Counted from the stretch's first letter, positions 47,580-58,131 are shown. The stretch is 64,000 bases of DNA from Planctomycetes bacterium MalM25 (GCA_007745835.1 CP036424.1:4575968-4639967); one strand, 5' to 3'. The notes: generated by a model not told the origin, from the sequence alone. A program made the numbers and translations.

Positions 47580-48986
47580 TCAGAAGTCGGCCGATCCCGG
47601 AGTCCGCGGGAAGGGGATCACGTCGCGGATGTTCTGCATGCCGGTGACGTACTGCACCATCCGCTCCAGTCCCAAACCGAAGCCGCTGTGCGGCACGCTG
47701 CCGTAGCGCCGCAGGTCGACGTACCACCAGTAGTCGTTCGGATCGAGCTGCTGAGCCGCCATGCGCTCCAGCAAGCGGTCGAGCCGGTGCTCGCGTTGGC
47801 TGCCGCCGATGATCTCGCCCACGCCGGGGACCAGCACGTCCATCGCGCGCACGGTCGCGCGACCTTCGTCGTCCGGCTCGTTGCAGTACATGTAAAACGG
47901 CTTGATGCTCGCCGGGTAGTCGGTCAACACGACCGGCCCGCCGAAGTGCTTCTCGGTGAGCCAGCGCTCGTGCTCGGCTTGCAGGTCCGTGCCCCAGGCA
48001 ACCGGGTACTCGAACTTCTCGCCGGAGGATTCCAGCAGGCCGATCGCCTCGGTGTAGGGGAGCCGGGTGAACTCGTCGCCGGCGAGTTTCTCGAGGCGAT
48101 CGAGCACCGTCTTGTCGATGTGCTGGTTGAACAGGCCGAGGTCTTCCTGGCAGTCGCGCAGCACGTCGGCGACGATCCGCTTGAGGAACCGCTCGGCGAG
48201 GTCGATGTTGTCGGTCAGCTCGAAGAAGGCGGCCTCCGGCTCGACCATCCAGAACTCGGCGAGGTGGCGCGAGGTGTTCGAGTTCTCCGCGCGGAAGGTC
48301 GGGCCGAACGTGTAGACCTTGCCGAGCGCCGACGCGCAGATCTCTCCTTCGAGCTGACCGGAGACCGTCAGGTAGCTCGGCCGGCCGAAGAAGTCCTTGC
48401 CGTAGTCGACGCCTCCCTGGTCGTCACGGGGCGCGTTGGCCGGGTCGAGCGTCGAGACGCGGAACATCTCGCCCGCGCCCTCGCAGTCGCTGGCGGTGAT
48501 GATCGGCGTGTTGACGTAGAGGAAGCCGTCCTCCTGGAAGAAGTCGTGGATCGACCGCGACACCCGGTTGCGAACCCGCATCACCGCGCCAATCGCGTTG
48601 GTCCGCGGCCGCAGGTGAGCCCACTCACGCAGCTTCTCCAGCGAGTGCCGCTTCTTCTGCAACGGGTAGGTCTCCGGTTCCGCCCCGCCGAGCACCTCCA
48701 GCGAGTCCGCCTTCAGCTCGGTCGCCTGCCCCTTGCCCCCCGAAGCGACGACCTCGCCCGACACGACGACGCTGCAACCGGTCGTCAGATGCTTGACCTC
48801 CGACTCGTAGTTCGCCAACTCGACCGGCGCGAGCACCTGCAAGTTGCCGAGGCACGAGCCGTCGTTCACCTCGACGAACGAGAACCCCGCCTTCGAGTCC
48901 CGCCGGGTGCGAACCCAGCCCCTGATGATGGCCGATTGGCCAATGGCGGATTCAAGCCGGGCTTCCTTGACCGAGAGTTTCTGCAT
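47580..48986 (-). CDS. asnS: Asparaginyl-tRNA synthetase
   Basis: 468 residues, class IIb. It charges tRNA-Asn. The N-terminal OB-fold includes [20 protein letters not shown] (about 20-39). The catalytic core has [20 protein letters not shown] (motif 2 entry, about 150), [20 protein letters not shown] (about 225-244) and the motif 3 region [20 protein letters not shown] (about 435-455). Presence of AsnRS suggests Asn-tRNA is made directly. The ATG at 48986 gives the conserved start. A family C repeat lies upstream, between it and trxB. Confidence 0.97.
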   Translation of the reverse strand: MQKLSVKEARLESAIGQSAIIRGWVRTRRDSKAGFSFVEVNDGSCLGNLQVLAPVELANYESEVKHLTTGCSVVVSGEVVASGGKGQATELKADSLEVLGGAEPETYPLQKKRHSLEKLREWAHLRPRTNAIGAVMRVRNRVSRSIHDFFQEDGFLYVNTPIITASDCEGAGEMFRVSTLDPANAPRDDQGGVDYGKDFFGRPSYLTVSGQLEGEICASALGKVYTFGPTFRAENSNTSRHLAEFWMVEPEAAFFELTDNIDLAERFLKRIVADVLRDCQEDLGLFNQHIDKTVLDRLEKLAGDEFTRLPYTEAIGLLESSGEKFEYPVAWGTDLQAEHERWLTEKHFGGPVVLTDYPASIKPFYMYCNEPDDEGRATVRAMDVLVPGVGEIIGGSQREHRLDRLLERMAAQQLDPNDYWWYVDLRRYGSVPHSGFGLGLERMVQYVTGMQNIRDVIPFPRTPGSADF

Positions 48987-49038
48987 CGTTGCGATCCTAG
49001 AGCAGTAGGCCGTCGAGAAGCGGACAATAACGAAGAAT

Positions 49039-49142
49039 CCCCCTCCCCTTTCAAGGGGAGGGGCTAGGGGAGGGGTGAATCAGGTACACGGGCACCCGGG
49101 ACGCCTCCTCCCCTAGCCCCTCCTCCTGAAGGAGGAGGGGGA
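49039..49142. repeat. Family C paired GC hairpins, copy 1
   Basis: CCCCCTCCCCTTTCAAGGGG with AGGGGCTAGGGGAGGGG is followed after about 32 bases by the inverted arrangement CCTCCTCCCCTAGCCCCTCC with TCCTGAAGGAGGAGGGGG. The two halves pair with themselves and with each other. It lies between asnS and trxB. The centre differs from the other two full copies. Confidence 0.85.
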
Positions 49143-49161
49143 TACGCGCTGCCGCGCTAAA

Positions 49162-50211
49162 TCAGATCCCTTTCGACGCCAACCAGCGTTCCGCGTCCAA
49201 GGCCGCCATGCAGCCGGTGCCGGCGGCGGTGCAGGCTTGGCGGTAGTAGTCGTCGGAGACGTCACCCGCGGCGAACACGCCCTCGACGCTCGTATTGGTG
49301 CGGAACGGCACGGTCCACGTGAGGTAGCCCTTGTCGTTCATGTCGAGCTGGCCATCCAGGAACTTCGTGTTCGGCGTGTGGCCGATGGCGACAAACATGC
49401 CGGTCGCGTCGAGCACGCGGTCGGGCTCGCCAACCGTCGAGGCGAGGCGGACACCGGTCATGCCGCTGTCGTCGTCGCCCAAGACCTCGGCGACCTGCGT
49501 GTTCCACAGGATGTCGATCTTCGGGTTGTTCTTCGCCCGGTCGGCCATGATCTTCGACGCCCGCAACTCGTCGCGGCGGTGGACCAGGTAGACCTTCTCG
49601 GCGTGCTTGGTGAGGTAGTCGGCCTCCTCAACGGCCGAATCGCCGCCGCCAACCGCCACCACCGGGTGGTTGCGGAACCGCGGCAGAGCGCCGTCGCACA
49701 CGGCGCAGGCGCTGACGCCCCGGTTCTTGTACTTCTCTTCGGAGTCGAGGCCGAGGTAGTTGGCGCTGGCGCCCGTAGCGATGATCACGGCGTGGGCCTC
49801 GATCTCCTCGCCGCCCGCCGACTTCATCTTGAAGGGCGAGCCGCTCTTCAGATCGATCTCAACGATGTCGTCGGTGACGATCCGCGTGTCGAAGTTCTTC
49901 GCTTGCTGGCGCATCAGGTGCATCAGTTCGGGGCCGCTGACGCCCTCCTTCTGGTGCATGTCGGCCAGCCAGTGGTGCTCGGCGTCGAGGGCCGACTTCA
50001 TGTAGCCCGACAGGTCGCCCGCCGGCCAGCCGGGGAAGTTCTCCACCTCGGTCGTGAGGGCGAGCTGGCCCAGCGGCAGCGTGCCGGCCAAGCGGTTGTC
50101 CTCGCTCACCGCCCCCTCGAAGACCAGGGGCTTGAGGTTCGCTCGGGCGGCGTAGATGGCGGCGGTCCAGCCGGCGGGGCCGCTGCCGATGATGACGACG
50201 TGTTCGGGCAC
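49162..50211 (-). CDS. trxB: Thioredoxin-disulfide reductase
   Basis: 349 residues. It transfers electrons from NADPH through FAD to thioredoxin. The FAD-binding [20 protein letters not shown] (about 5-24), the redox pair [14 protein letters not shown] (about 170-183, CAVC) and the NADPH fold [17 protein letters not shown] (about 188-204) are clear. The C-terminal FAD motif is [20 protein letters not shown] (about 310-329). Somewhat longer than E. coli TrxB because of a mid-region insertion. Divergent from cstA, with a family B palindrome between. Confidence 0.95.
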   Translation of the reverse strand: MPEHVVIIGSGPAGWTAAIYAARANLKPLVFEGAVSEDNRLAGTLPLGQLALTTEVENFPGWPAGDLSGYMKSALDAEHHWLADMHQKEGVSGPELMHLMRQQAKNFDTRIVTDDIVEIDLKSGSPFKMKSAGGEEIEAHAVIIATGASANYLGLDSEEKYKNRGVSACAVCDGALPRFRNHPVVAVGGGDSAVEEADYLTKHAEKVYLVHRRDELRASKIMADRAKNNPKIDILWNTQVAEVLGDDDSGMTGVRLASTVGEPDRVLDATGMFVAIGHTPNTKFLDGQLDMNDKGYLTWTVPFRTNTSVEGVFAAGDVSDDYYRQACTAAGTGCMAALDAERWLASKGI

Positions 50212-50348
50212 GGGGGGAATCCTGTCGAAGGGGGGCGTTGCGGCGGGGCGACGCCTTGCGGTGGCGGGTTCGGGGGCGCCTGGGGAGACGCCCGGGGGAC
50301 GGATTATAGTGGCCCGGCAAGGCCCGCGGCAGAGCGGGCGGCTCGGCC

Positions 50349-50433
50349 GTGGGAGGGGTCTCCCGACCCCGATTACGGTGGTTCAGCTCCAGCGGCTAGC
50401 ATCGCGTTTTCGGGGTCGAGAGACCCCTCCCAC
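50349..50433. repeat. Family B inverted repeat, copy 3
   Basis: Arms 50349-50371 and 50411-50433 match except for one base (GTGGGAGGGGTCTCCCGACC against its partner). The 39-base loop carries GTTCAGC and GCTAGC as in copy 2. It lies between divergent trxB and cstA, so termination is not its obvious role. Confidence 0.88.
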
Positions 50434-50474
50434 AATGGGCCGATTCCTATCGAAACGGCAGAGGTCGCTACACC

Positions 50475-52295
50475 ATGCTTACGATCGCCGTCGCTCTCGG
50501 TTCATTCGCCGCCCTCTGGATCGCCTACCGGGTGTACGGCAGCTGGCTCAGCCAGCGGGTCTTCCGGCTCGACGCCACCCGGGCCACCCCCGCCCACGAG
50601 CTGCGTGACGACATCGACTTCGTGCCGACCAGCAGCCCGGTGGTCTTCGGCCACCACTTCACCAGCATCGCGGGGACCGGGCCGATCGTCGGGCCGGCGA
50701 TCGCCGTCTTCTGGGGCTGGCTGCCCGCGATCTTGTGGATTGTCCTGGGGTCGATCTTCGTCGGCGCGGTGCACGACTTCGGCGCGCTGGTCGTCAGCCT
50801 CCGCAACCGGGGTCAGACCCTCGGCGAGGCGGCGGGGCGCCTCATTTCGCCGCGGGCGAAGCTGCTGTTCCTGCTCGTGCTGGCGTTCGCGCTGACGATC
50901 GTGATCGGCATCTTCGGCCTGGTGATCGCGGTGATCTTCAACGTCTACCCGGAGAGCGTGCTGAGCGTCTGGACCGCCATGCCGCTGGCGATGCTGATCG
51001 GCGCGTTCGTCGTGAAACCGGGCAAGCCGTTGCTCGTGCCGTCGCTGATCGGTCTGGCTTTGCTGTACTTCACGGTCTGGCTCGGCGCGTACCACCTGCC
51101 GATCACAATGCCCAGCATCCCAGCGCTCGGCGCGTACAACACGCCCGTGGTGCTGTGGACGACCGTGCTGCTGGTCTACTGCTACTTCGCCTCGGTGCTG
51201 CCGGTCTGGCTCTTGTTGCAGCCACGCGACTACATCAATAGCCAGCAACTGCTCGTGGCGATGGTGCTGCTGATCGCCGGCATGCTGGTCGCCGGGGCGA
51301 CCGGGGCGGCCGACCTGAACGCGGCGCCGATGATCGCCCAAGAGATCCCGGCCGACGCCCCGCCGATCTGGCCCTTCCTGTTCATCACGATCGCCTGCGG
51401 CGCGTGCAGCGGGTTCCACTGCCTCGTGGCGAGCGGCACCACAAGCAAGCAAGTCAACAACGAGTGCGACGCCCGCGTCGTCGGCTACGGCGGCATGCTC
51501 ATGGAGGGGGCGCTCGCGGTCGTCGTCGTGCTGGCCTGCTGCGCCGGGCTCGGGATGGGCGTCACCGCCGCCGACGGCAGCCGGCTGACCGGGCCCGAAG
51601 CCTGGAAGACCAAGTACCAAGCCGAGGTCACCACGGTCACCAATTCGGACGGCTCGACCAAGCAGGTCGGCGGCTGGAAGAACCACAGCCTGCCGCAGAA
51701 GATCGGAGCCTTCGTCGACGGGGGCGCGAACTTCGTTGCCGCGCTCGGCGTGCCGATGAAGCTCGCCGTGGCGATCATCGCCGTGCTGGTCGCTTGCTTC
51801 GCCGCGACGACCCTCGACACGGCGACGCGCTTGCAGCGGTACGTGATCCAGGAGATCGCGGCGACGGCGAACTTCGAGCCCCTCACTAACAAGCACGCCG
51901 CGACGCTATTGGCTGTCGTTGCTGGGGGAGCGGTGGCGCTGCTTCCCGGGCCAGCCGGCCCCGGCTCGGGCGGCTTGATCCTCTGGCCCCTGTTCGGAGC
52001 GACGAACCAGCTGCTCGCCGGGCTGGCGCTCTTGGTGTTGGTCTTCTACCTCTCCCGTCGGGGACTGCCCGTGGCGTTCGCGGCGGCGCCGATGCTGCTG
52101 ATGTTCGTCATGCCCGCTTGGGCGATGGGTCAGCAGGTGCTGTACGACTTCTGGCCGAACGAAAAATGGCCCCTGCTCGCCTTCGGCCTGGTGATCCTCG
52201 GCCTGCAAGCCTGGATGGCGGTCGAAGCGTTGCTCGTCTGGCCCAAGGCCCGCGGCGTGCTCGAAGCGGAGATGGCCGGGCAGGCCGCTTCGTAG
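50475..52295 (+). CDS. CstA-family peptide/pyruvate transporter
   Basis: 606 residues with about 15 helices. CstA-type proteins import peptides or pyruvate during carbon limitation. Signature stretches: VVFGHHFTSIAGTGPIVGPA (about 55-74), FWGWLPAILWIVLGSIFVGA (about 77-96) with VHDFGALVVSLRNRGQTLGE, the CGACSGFHCLVASGTTSKQV block (about 310) and ATTLDTATRLQRYVIQEIAA (about 435). C-terminal GLILWPLFGATNQLLAGLAL is standard. It converges on fliM across a family C repeat. Confidence 0.95.
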   Translation: MLTIAVALGSFAALWIAYRVYGSWLSQRVFRLDATRATPAHELRDDIDFVPTSSPVVFGHHFTSIAGTGPIVGPAIAVFWGWLPAILWIVLGSIFVGAVHDFGALVVSLRNRGQTLGEAAGRLISPRAKLLFLLVLAFALTIVIGIFGLVIAVIFNVYPESVLSVWTAMPLAMLIGAFVVKPGKPLLVPSLIGLALLYFTVWLGAYHLPITMPSIPALGAYNTPVVLWTTVLLVYCYFASVLPVWLLLQPRDYINSQQLLVAMVLLIAGMLVAGATGAADLNAAPMIAQEIPADAPPIWPFLFITIACGACSGFHCLVASGTTSKQVNNECDARVVGYGGMLMEGALAVVVVLACCAGLGMGVTAADGSRLTGPEAWKTKYQAEVTTVTNSDGSTKQVGGWKNHSLPQKIGAFVDGGANFVAALGVPMKLAVAIIAVLVACFAATTLDTATRLQRYVIQEIAATANFEPLTNKHAATLLAVVAGGAVALLPGPAGPGSGGLILWPLFGATNQLLAGLALLVLVFYLSRRGLPVAFAAAPMLLMFVMPAWAMGQQVLYDFWPNEKWPLLAFGLVILGLQAWMAVEALLVWPKARGVLEAEMAGQAAS

Positions 52296-52318
52296 TTCGC
52301 TTCGAGACGACAAAGCAT

Positions 52319-52441
52319 GAAGCCCCTCCCTTTCAGGGAGGGGTTGGGGAGGGTGAGGACGTTCAGGACAAGTGAGTCGCCTTGTGCCGAAGCGTTAACC
52401 CTCCCCTACCCCCTCCCTACAAGGGAGGGGAATCCTGTTGG
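52319..52441. repeat. Family C long hairpin, copy 2
   Basis: GAAGCCCCTCCCTTTCAGGG, then AGGGGTTGGGGAGGGTGAGG, a central stem-loop (ACAAG and CTTGT around an 8-base loop), and CCCTCCCCTACCCCCTCCC with ACAAGGGAGGGGAATC. It is near-identical to the reverse complement of 56855-56976. It lies between the stops of convergent cstA and fliM. Confidence 0.92.
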
Positions 52442-52508
52442 CAGACTCTTCAGAGGGGTAGGCCGTTGCTTCTTCGTTTCATCGCGTTAACGAACCCGAA
52501 AGAAGGCC

Positions 52509-53621
52509 TCAGCCCGCCTGCTTGCCGACATCGACGGACTTTTCTTCGATCGTTTCGACGATCTGCACCGCCTTACGGCCTTTGAACGCGCCGGGCGAGG
52601 CGTGGAACTTCTTGCGGCCTTCGACCGATACGGTCAGCGGCGCGCGGATGTCTTTCTCGGTCGTGATGATGTCGCCGACGCGCAGGCCGATCAGGTCGGC
52701 GGTCGAGATCCGCGAGTCGGCCAGGTCGACCGACATCTCCACGACCGACTCGCTCAGCCGGTCGCTGATCTGCTGGATCGACTCGGGCGTCGAGGGCTTC
52801 TTGCTGTAGGTGACCCAGCTGTTGGCGCTCAGCTTGCCGCCGATCCGCTCGATCGAGTTGAACGGGATGCAGAGGTTCATCATGCCGCGGACATCGCCGA
52901 TCGTCAGCTCGAAGCTGATGAGCACGACCACCTCGTTCGGCGGCACAATCTGCACGAGCTGCGGGTTGCTTTCGACGTGATCGATCGCCGGGTCGAGTTC
53001 GATCACGTTGTCCCAGGCGCTCTTCATCTCGGCGAGGAAGAGCGTGGTGATCCGGCCCGTGAGCAGCAGCTCGATCTCCGTGAGCGGCCGCCGCGAGGGG
53101 GGGGACGTGTCGCTGCCCCCGCCCAGCAGGCGGTCGATGATCGGGAACAGGAGCGACGGGTTGATGTCGAGGATCAGCTGCCCCTCGAGCGGGGGCGCGT
53201 TGATCAGGTTGAAGCAGGTCGGGTTCTCCAGGCTGAAGACGAACTCGCTGTAAGTGAGCTGGTCGACGCTCGTCAGCTTCACCTCGACGATTGTCCGCAG
53301 CAGGGCCGACAGCGAGGCGCCGTAGTTGCGACTGAAGCCCTCGTGCATCGTCTGCAGGGCTCGCATCTGCTCCTTGCCGACGCGCTCCGGCCGCTTGAAG
53401 TCGTAGGTTGTGACCTTCTCATTAGGCCGCGGCAGGGGCGCGATCTCCGGGACCACCCCCGAACCGCCAAACGACACCGCCCCGGCGGCGGGAGCGGGTT
53501 GAGCGCCCGCCGCGGGAGGCGAGGCGGGCGACGGCGCAGAAGCCGGCTGGCTGGGCGAAGCCCCACCGGCGCCGCCTAGCAGGCTCTCGATTTCGCTCTG
53601 ATTGAGGACGTCGTCGGACAC
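52509..53621 (-). CDS. fliM: Flagellar motor switch protein FliM
   Basis: 370 residues. FliM is part of the C-ring and binds CheY-P. The N-terminus MSDDVLNQSEIESLLGGAGG is the CheY-binding motif, followed by a Pro/Ala-rich linker (about 20-60). KVTTYDFKRPERVGKEQMRA begins the middle domain, FSRNYGASLSALLRTIVEVK follows, and the C-terminal SpoA-like domain has VEMSVDLADSRISTADLIGL and RVGDIITTEKDIRAPLTVSV. It implies a motile stage. It stands alone here, without fliN or other flagellar genes beside it. Confidence 0.96.
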   Translation of the reverse strand: MSDDVLNQSEIESLLGGAGGASPSQPASAPSPASPPAAGAQPAPAAGAVSFGGSGVVPEIAPLPRPNEKVTTYDFKRPERVGKEQMRALQTMHEGFSRNYGASLSALLRTIVEVKLTSVDQLTYSEFVFSLENPTCFNLINAPPLEGQLILDINPSLLFPIIDRLLGGGSDTSPPSRRPLTEIELLLTGRITTLFLAEMKSAWDNVIELDPAIDHVESNPQLVQIVPPNEVVVLISFELTIGDVRGMMNLCIPFNSIERIGGKLSANSWVTYSKKPSTPESIQQISDRLSESVVEMSVDLADSRISTADLIGLRVGDIITTEKDIRAPLTVSVEGRKKFHASPGAFKGRKAVQIVETIEEKSVDVGKQAG

Positions 53622-53747
53622 GGGGCGCGCAGCGACAGGGGGGAGATGGCAACGGGCAAAGAATAGGGAAGCGCCCGGAGCCCGTCAGCATCAGTTGGAC
53701 GGCCCCTGCTAGCACCCCCAGCCCCGACCCGCCCAGCCCCGACTCGC

Positions 53748-55022
53748 CTAGCCCCGGATCTGGCCCGAGCCCTGCACCACGTACTTGTAGCTCGTCAGCT
53801 CCTCGATGCCGCACGGCCCGCGGGCGTGGAACTTGTCGGTGCTGATGCCGATCTCGGCGCCCAGGCCGAACTCGCCCCCGTCGTTGAAGCGGGTGCTGGC
53901 GTTCACCATCACCGCGGCGCTATCGACCCGGGCGGCGAACTCGCGCGAGGCGTCCAGGTCGGCCGTGACGATCACGTCGGTGTGGCCCGAGCCGTAGCGG
54001 TTGATGCGCTCGATCGCCTCGTCGATCGAATCGACGACCGCCGCCGACATGACGGGGCCGAGGAACTCGGCGCCGTGGTCCTTCTCGGTCGCCAGCTTGG
54101 CGGCGGGGAAGAGCTTGCAGACGCGCTCGTCGCCGCGGACTTCAACGCCCGCCTCCGCCAGGGCGGCGCCGACTTTGGGGACCAACGCTTCGGCGGCGTC
54201 GGCGTGGACGAGGAGCGACTCCGCCGCATTGCAAACGCCGTAACGGTGCGTCTTGCTGTTGACCGTGATGGCGACCGCCATCTCTGGGTCGGCCGACGCG
54301 TCGAGGTAGACGTGGCAGTTGCCGTCGTAGTGCTTGATGACCGGCATCGTCGCCTCGCTGGCGACCCGGCGGATCAGGCCTTCGCCGCCCCGCGGGATGG
54401 CGACATCAATCAGCTCGCCCAACCCGAGGAACTCACCGACCGCCGCGCGGTCGGTCGTGGCGACAAGCTGCACGGCGTCGACCGGCAGGCCGGTCTCCTC
54501 GGCCGCCTGACCCAGGAGCTTCACGATCGCCTGCGAAGAGTGGATCGCCTCCTTGCCGCCGCGGAGAATGACCGCGTTGCCCCCCTTCACGCAGATCGCC
54601 GCCGCGTCGGCGGTGACGTTGGGGCGCGACTCGTAGATGAAGAAGACCACGCCAAGCGGCACGCGGACCTTATCGATCCGCAAACCATTGGGGCGCACGG
54701 TCGAGTCGATCACCGCACCGACCGGGTCGCGGAGCATCGCGACTTCTTCGAGCGCCGCCGCGATCCCCTCGATCCGGTCGGGCGTGAGCCGCAGGCGATC
54801 GACCTGGGCGTCGGTCAGGCCGTAGTCCGGCGCGGCGGACAGGTCCTTCGCGTTCGCCTCGGCCAGGGGGGCGCTCTCGGTCCGCAGCAGCTCGGCCGAA
54901 CGCCGCAACCAGGCGATCTTCACGTCGCCCGGGACGGTCGCCAGCAGGGCGGAGGCCCGCTTGGCGCGCTCGGCGACCTCGCGGCAGTAGGCAGGGATAT
55001 CAGCGATTTCGGTGGTGCTCAT
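53748..55022 (-). CDS. proA: Gamma-glutamyl phosphate reductase
   Basis: 424 residues. It reduces glutamyl-5-phosphate to glutamate-5-semialdehyde for proline. Motifs: [20 protein letters not shown] (about 112-131), [20 protein letters not shown] (about 136-155), [20 protein letters not shown], the catalytic Cys in [20 protein letters not shown] (about 255-274) and the C-terminal [20 protein letters not shown]. proB is not nearby. The ATG at 55022 lies 11 bases from a family A repeat, and upstream in-frame sequence is repeat-derived. Confidence 0.97.
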   Translation of the reverse strand: MSTTEIADIPAYCREVAERAKRASALLATVPGDVKIAWLRRSAELLRTESAPLAEANAKDLSAAPDYGLTDAQVDRLRLTPDRIEGIAAALEEVAMLRDPVGAVIDSTVRPNGLRIDKVRVPLGVVFFIYESRPNVTADAAAICVKGGNAVILRGGKEAIHSSQAIVKLLGQAAEETGLPVDAVQLVATTDRAAVGEFLGLGELIDVAIPRGGEGLIRRVASEATMPVIKHYDGNCHVYLDASADPEMAVAITVNSKTHRYGVCNAAESLLVHADAAEALVPKVGAALAEAGVEVRGDERVCKLFPAAKLATEKDHGAEFLGPVMSAAVVDSIDEAIERINRYGSGHTDVIVTADLDASREFAARVDSAAVMVNASTRFNDGGEFGLGAEIGISTDKFHARGPCGIEELTSYKYVVQGSGQIRG

Positions 55023-55033
55023 GCCTGGATTGG

Positions 55034-55060
55034 ACCGCCAAGACGCCAAGAGCGCCAAGG
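55034..55060 (-). repeat. Family A TTGGCG repeat, copy 4
   Basis: Plus strand ACCGCCAAGACGCCAAGAGC then GCCAAGG. On the minus strand three TTGGCG units end 11 bases before the proA ATG. A purine-rich stretch (CCACAAAGAAACAAAGAAAC) follows at about 55070, echoing the flank of copy 1. The rest of the 55061-55289 gap has no gene. Confidence 0.9.
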
Positions 55061-55289
55061 CATCGGGAACCACAAAGAAACAAAGAAACGACGACCAACT
55101 CCGCCGTGGTGGCGCCTGGCGGCTGAAGAACCCGGGGGAGGATGGCCGTCTCGATCCGCCGCACCAAGGCGATCGTCGTCCCCTCGTTTCTTCGCGGTTG
55201 ACCCTCCTGGCGTGACATTCGCGCAGCAAGGCGTAGAATGCGGGACCCTTCTCCCACTCTCTAGGTTCACGGCTCTTCGGAGGTTTCTC

Positions 55290-56762
55290 ATGGCGACAGC
55301 CGCCCAACCGGTCGCTCGGCCGCAGGTCAAGCAGACCCAACTCTTCATCGACGGTCAGTGGGTCGACGCCGCCAGCGGCAAGACTTTCGAGACGATCCAC
55401 CCCGCGACCGAGGAGGTGATCGCCAACGTCGCCGAGGGGGACGCCGAGGACATCGACCGCGCCGTCCGAGCCGCCCGCCAAGCGTTTGACGAGGGGCCCT
55501 GGTCCACGATGGACGCCCGCGACCGCGGCATGTTGATGAACCGACTTGCCGACCTGATCGAGGAGGAGATCGACTACCTCGCCGCGCTCGAGACGCTCGA
55601 CAACGGCAAGCCGATCAGCGACAGCCGCAACGCCGACCTGCCGCTGGTCGTCGACTGCCTCCGCTACTACGCCGGCTGGTGCGACAAGATCCAGGGCGAC
55701 ACGATCCCGGTCCGCGGTGACTTCTTCTGCTACACCCGGCGTGAGCCGGTCGGCGTGGTCGGGCAGATCATCCCGTGGAACTTCCCCGCGCTGATGGCCG
55801 CCTGGAAGTGGGGCCCGGCGCTCGCGGCGGGCTGCACGATCGTCATGAAGCCGGCCGAGCAGACGCCCCTCACCTGCCTGCGGATGGCGCAGCTCGCCAA
55901 AGAGGCGGGCTTCCCGGACGGCGTGATCAACGTCGTGCCCGGCTACGGACCGACCGCCGGCGCCGCGCTCGTGAAGCACCCGGGCGTCGACAAGATCGCG
56001 TTCACGGGCGAGGGCTCGACCGCGCAGACGATCCAGCGGAGCGCGATCGACACGTTCAAGCGCGTCACGTTCGAGCTGGGGGGCAAGAGCCCGAACGTCG
56101 TGTTCGCCGACGCCGACCTCGACGCCGCCGTGGCCGGCGCGCACTTCGCGCTCTACTTCAACCAGGGCCAGTGCTGCGTCGCCGGCAGCCGGCTCTACTT
56201 GGAAGACGCCATCCACGACGAGTTCGTCGAGCGGCTGGTCGCGATCAACGGCGAGCGCCGGCTCGGCGACCCGTTCGACCCGGAGACCGAGCAGGGCCCG
56301 CAGGTCGATCAGGCCCAGTTCGACAAGATCCTCAAATACGTCGACTACGGCAAAGAGGACGGCGCCCAGTGCGTCACCGGCGGGGGCCGCTTCGGTGAGA
56401 AGGGGTACTTCGTCGAGCCGACCCTCTTCACCGGCGTCGAGGACAACATGCGGATCGCCCGCGAGGAGATCTTCGGCCCCGTCCTTAGCGTGCTGAAGTT
56501 CAGCCAGGTCGAGGAGGTCGCCCGCCGCGCGAACGACAGCCCGTTCGGTCTCGCTGCCGCCGTGTGGACGAAGGATGTGAGCAAGGCGCACCACCTGGCC
56601 GCGAAGCTGCGCGCGGGCACGGTGTGGGTCAACTGCTACGACAACTTCGACGCCGCCGCCCCGTTCGGCGGCTTCAAGCACTCGGGCGTCGGCCGCGAGA
56701 AGGGCGCCGCGGGTCTCGACAGCTACCTGGAGACGAAGACCGTCACCGTCGGGCTGAGCTGA
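55290..56762 (+). CDS. NAD(P)+-dependent aldehyde dehydrogenase
   Basis: 490 residues. It oxidises aldehydes to acids. Motifs: [20 protein letters not shown] (about 15-34), [20 protein letters not shown] (about 154-173, Rossmann entry), the catalytic Glu in [20 protein letters not shown] (about 264-283), the nucleophile in [20 protein letters not shown] (about 290-309) and [13 protein letters not shown] (about 390). Closest in pattern to ALDH1/2-like class. GGAGG sits 8-12 bases before the ATG. Substrate not predictable. Likely its own unit. Confidence 0.95.
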   Translation: MATAAQPVARPQVKQTQLFIDGQWVDAASGKTFETIHPATEEVIANVAEGDAEDIDRAVRAARQAFDEGPWSTMDARDRGMLMNRLADLIEEEIDYLAALETLDNGKPISDSRNADLPLVVDCLRYYAGWCDKIQGDTIPVRGDFFCYTRREPVGVVGQIIPWNFPALMAAWKWGPALAAGCTIVMKPAEQTPLTCLRMAQLAKEAGFPDGVINVVPGYGPTAGAALVKHPGVDKIAFTGEGSTAQTIQRSAIDTFKRVTFELGGKSPNVVFADADLDAAVAGAHFALYFNQGQCCVAGSRLYLEDAIHDEFVERLVAINGERRLGDPFDPETEQGPQVDQAQFDKILKYVDYGKEDGAQCVTGGGRFGEKGYFVEPTLFTGVEDNMRIAREEIFGPVLSVLKFSQVEEVARRANDSPFGLAAAVWTKDVSKAHHLAAKLRAGTVWVNCYDNFDAAAPFGGFKHSGVGREKGAAGLDSYLETKTVTVGLS

Positions 56763-56854
56763 CTCCGGGTAATAGCTCATCACAAAGGAACGAAGGGCCG
56801 CTCGGCCTTGAAGACTGGATCGGCGACGTCGCGTGAATCAACATGACGCGTCGC

Positions 56855-56976
56855 CCACAAGATTCCCCTCCCTTGCAGGGAGGGGCCAGGGGAGGGTCAA
56901 ACGCTTCGGCACAGGAGGATCTTCCTGTCCTGAGCGCCTCACCCTCCCCAACCCCTCCCTGCAAGGGAGGGGCTTC
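56855..56976. repeat. Family C long hairpin, copy 3
   Basis: Reverse-orientation twin of 52319-52441. Its central stem (ACAGGA with TCCTGT when read on the minus strand) replaces an A-T pair of the other copy by G-C, keeping pairing. It lies between the aldehyde dehydrogenase and lactonase genes, 37 bases before the latter. Confidence 0.92.
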
Positions 56977-57013
56977 TTGCCGTTTCGTTGTGACTTACGA
57001 CCTGAGATACCCC

Positions 57014-58123
57014 ATGCGTCTCGCGCTGTCTATCTGCTTGGCCCTCGCCACGTTCACGTCAGCCGCGGAGCACGACGTCTGGATTGGCACGAAAACCGGC
57101 CCCGACAGCCCGAGCCGGGGCGTCTACCACCTGACGCTCGACGACGCGAAGGGAAAGCTCTCGCCCGCCAAGCTCGTCGCCGAGGTCGAGGGGCCCGGCT
57201 GGGTCACGCGTCACCCGTCTCTGAGCGTGCTGTACACAACGCGCCGCGAAGAGATCGTCGCCTGGCGGATCGTGCGCGACGAGGAGGGCCTGCGGCTCGA
57301 AGAGATCAACGCCGAGCCAACCGGCGACGGCGGGGCGTGTCACGTCTCGGTTGATCCGACCGGGCGCGTGCTGTTGAGCGCCCAGTACGGTGGCGGTTCG
57401 GTCTGTTCGTATCGACTGAACGAAGACGGAGCGATCGCCGCACGGGTGTCGCACTTCGAGCACGAAGACCCGTCAAACGTGGTCCCCGGCCGCCAGAAGG
57501 CGTGCCACCCGCACTGGACCGGCGTGTCGCCCGACAACCGTTTCGTGATCGCGCCCGATCTGGGCGCCGACCGCGTTTACGTCCACAAGCTCGACGCAGA
57601 GACCGGCGAACTGTCTCGCCATGGCTGGGGGATCGCGATCCCCGGCGGCGGGCCGCGGCACTTCAAGTTCCACCCAACCCTACCGGTCGGCTACCTCGTC
57701 AACGAGCTGGCGATGTCGCTGTCGGTCTTCGACTGGAACGCCGAGCGGGGCGAGCTGACGCTCCGCCAAACGATCCCGACGCTGTCGCCCGAACAGATCG
57801 CCGGCGAGACGTTCAACAGCGGCTCGGAGGTCCGCGTCCACCCGTCGGGCAAGTTCGTGTACAGCGCGAATCGGGGGCACGACTCGATCACCGCGTTCGC
57901 CGTCGATCCGACGACCGGCGAGCTGTCGCTGATCGAACAAGAGCCGATCCGCGGCGGCTGGCCCCGCAACTTCAACCTCGACCCCACGGGCCGCTGGCTC
58001 CTCGCCGCGGGCCACGAGTCGAACACCCTCGCGGTGTTCGCCATCGACCAGGAGACCGGCATGCTACAGTACACACGCGAGGTGGCGAGCGTGCCGGCGC
58101 CGATCTGCGTCCATGTCGAATAG
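57014..58123 (+). CDS. Exported lactonase-family beta-propeller
   Basis: 369 residues. A signal peptide (MRLALSICLALATFTSAAEH) precedes a seven-bladed propeller of the 6-phosphogluconolactonase YbhE/Pgl type. Repeats such as DGGACHVSVDPTGRVLLSAQ with YGGGSVCSYRLNEDG (about 95-130), PDLGADRVYVHKLDAETGEL, GGGPRHFKFHPTLPVGYLVN and VHPSGKFVYSANRGHDSITA (about 277-296) carry the conserved H and P-N/S-R features. Since it is exported, a periplasmic lactone is a more likely substrate than cytoplasmic 6-phosphogluconolactone. The start at 57014 opens the signal sequence. Confidence 0.88.
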   Translation: MRLALSICLALATFTSAAEHDVWIGTKTGPDSPSRGVYHLTLDDAKGKLSPAKLVAEVEGPGWVTRHPSLSVLYTTRREEIVAWRIVRDEEGLRLEEINAEPTGDGGACHVSVDPTGRVLLSAQYGGGSVCSYRLNEDGAIAARVSHFEHEDPSNVVPGRQKACHPHWTGVSPDNRFVIAPDLGADRVYVHKLDAETGELSRHGWGIAIPGGGPRHFKFHPTLPVGYLVNELAMSLSVFDWNAERGELTLRQTIPTLSPEQIAGETFNSGSEVRVHPSGKFVYSANRGHDSITAFAVDPTTGELSLIEQEPIRGGWPRNFNLDPTGRWLLAAGHESNTLAVFAIDQETGMLQYTREVASVPAPICVHVE

Positions 58124-58131
58124 GAAGAACG

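Noticed and set aside
53826-56762. 978-codon plus-strand frame joining antisense of proA with aldehyde dehydrogenase
   Set aside because: Only the part from 55290 is real. The upstream part is antisense of proA plus repeat sequence and has no start signal.
53748-56783. 1011-codon minus-strand frame joining antisense of aldehyde dehydrogenase with proA
   Set aside because: The proA start at 55022 is well supported. The rest is antisense and repeat.
49039-56976. CRISPR array suggested by recurring GC-rich repeats
   Set aside because: Copies are kilobases apart, palindromic along their length and lack regular spacers. No cas genes are present.
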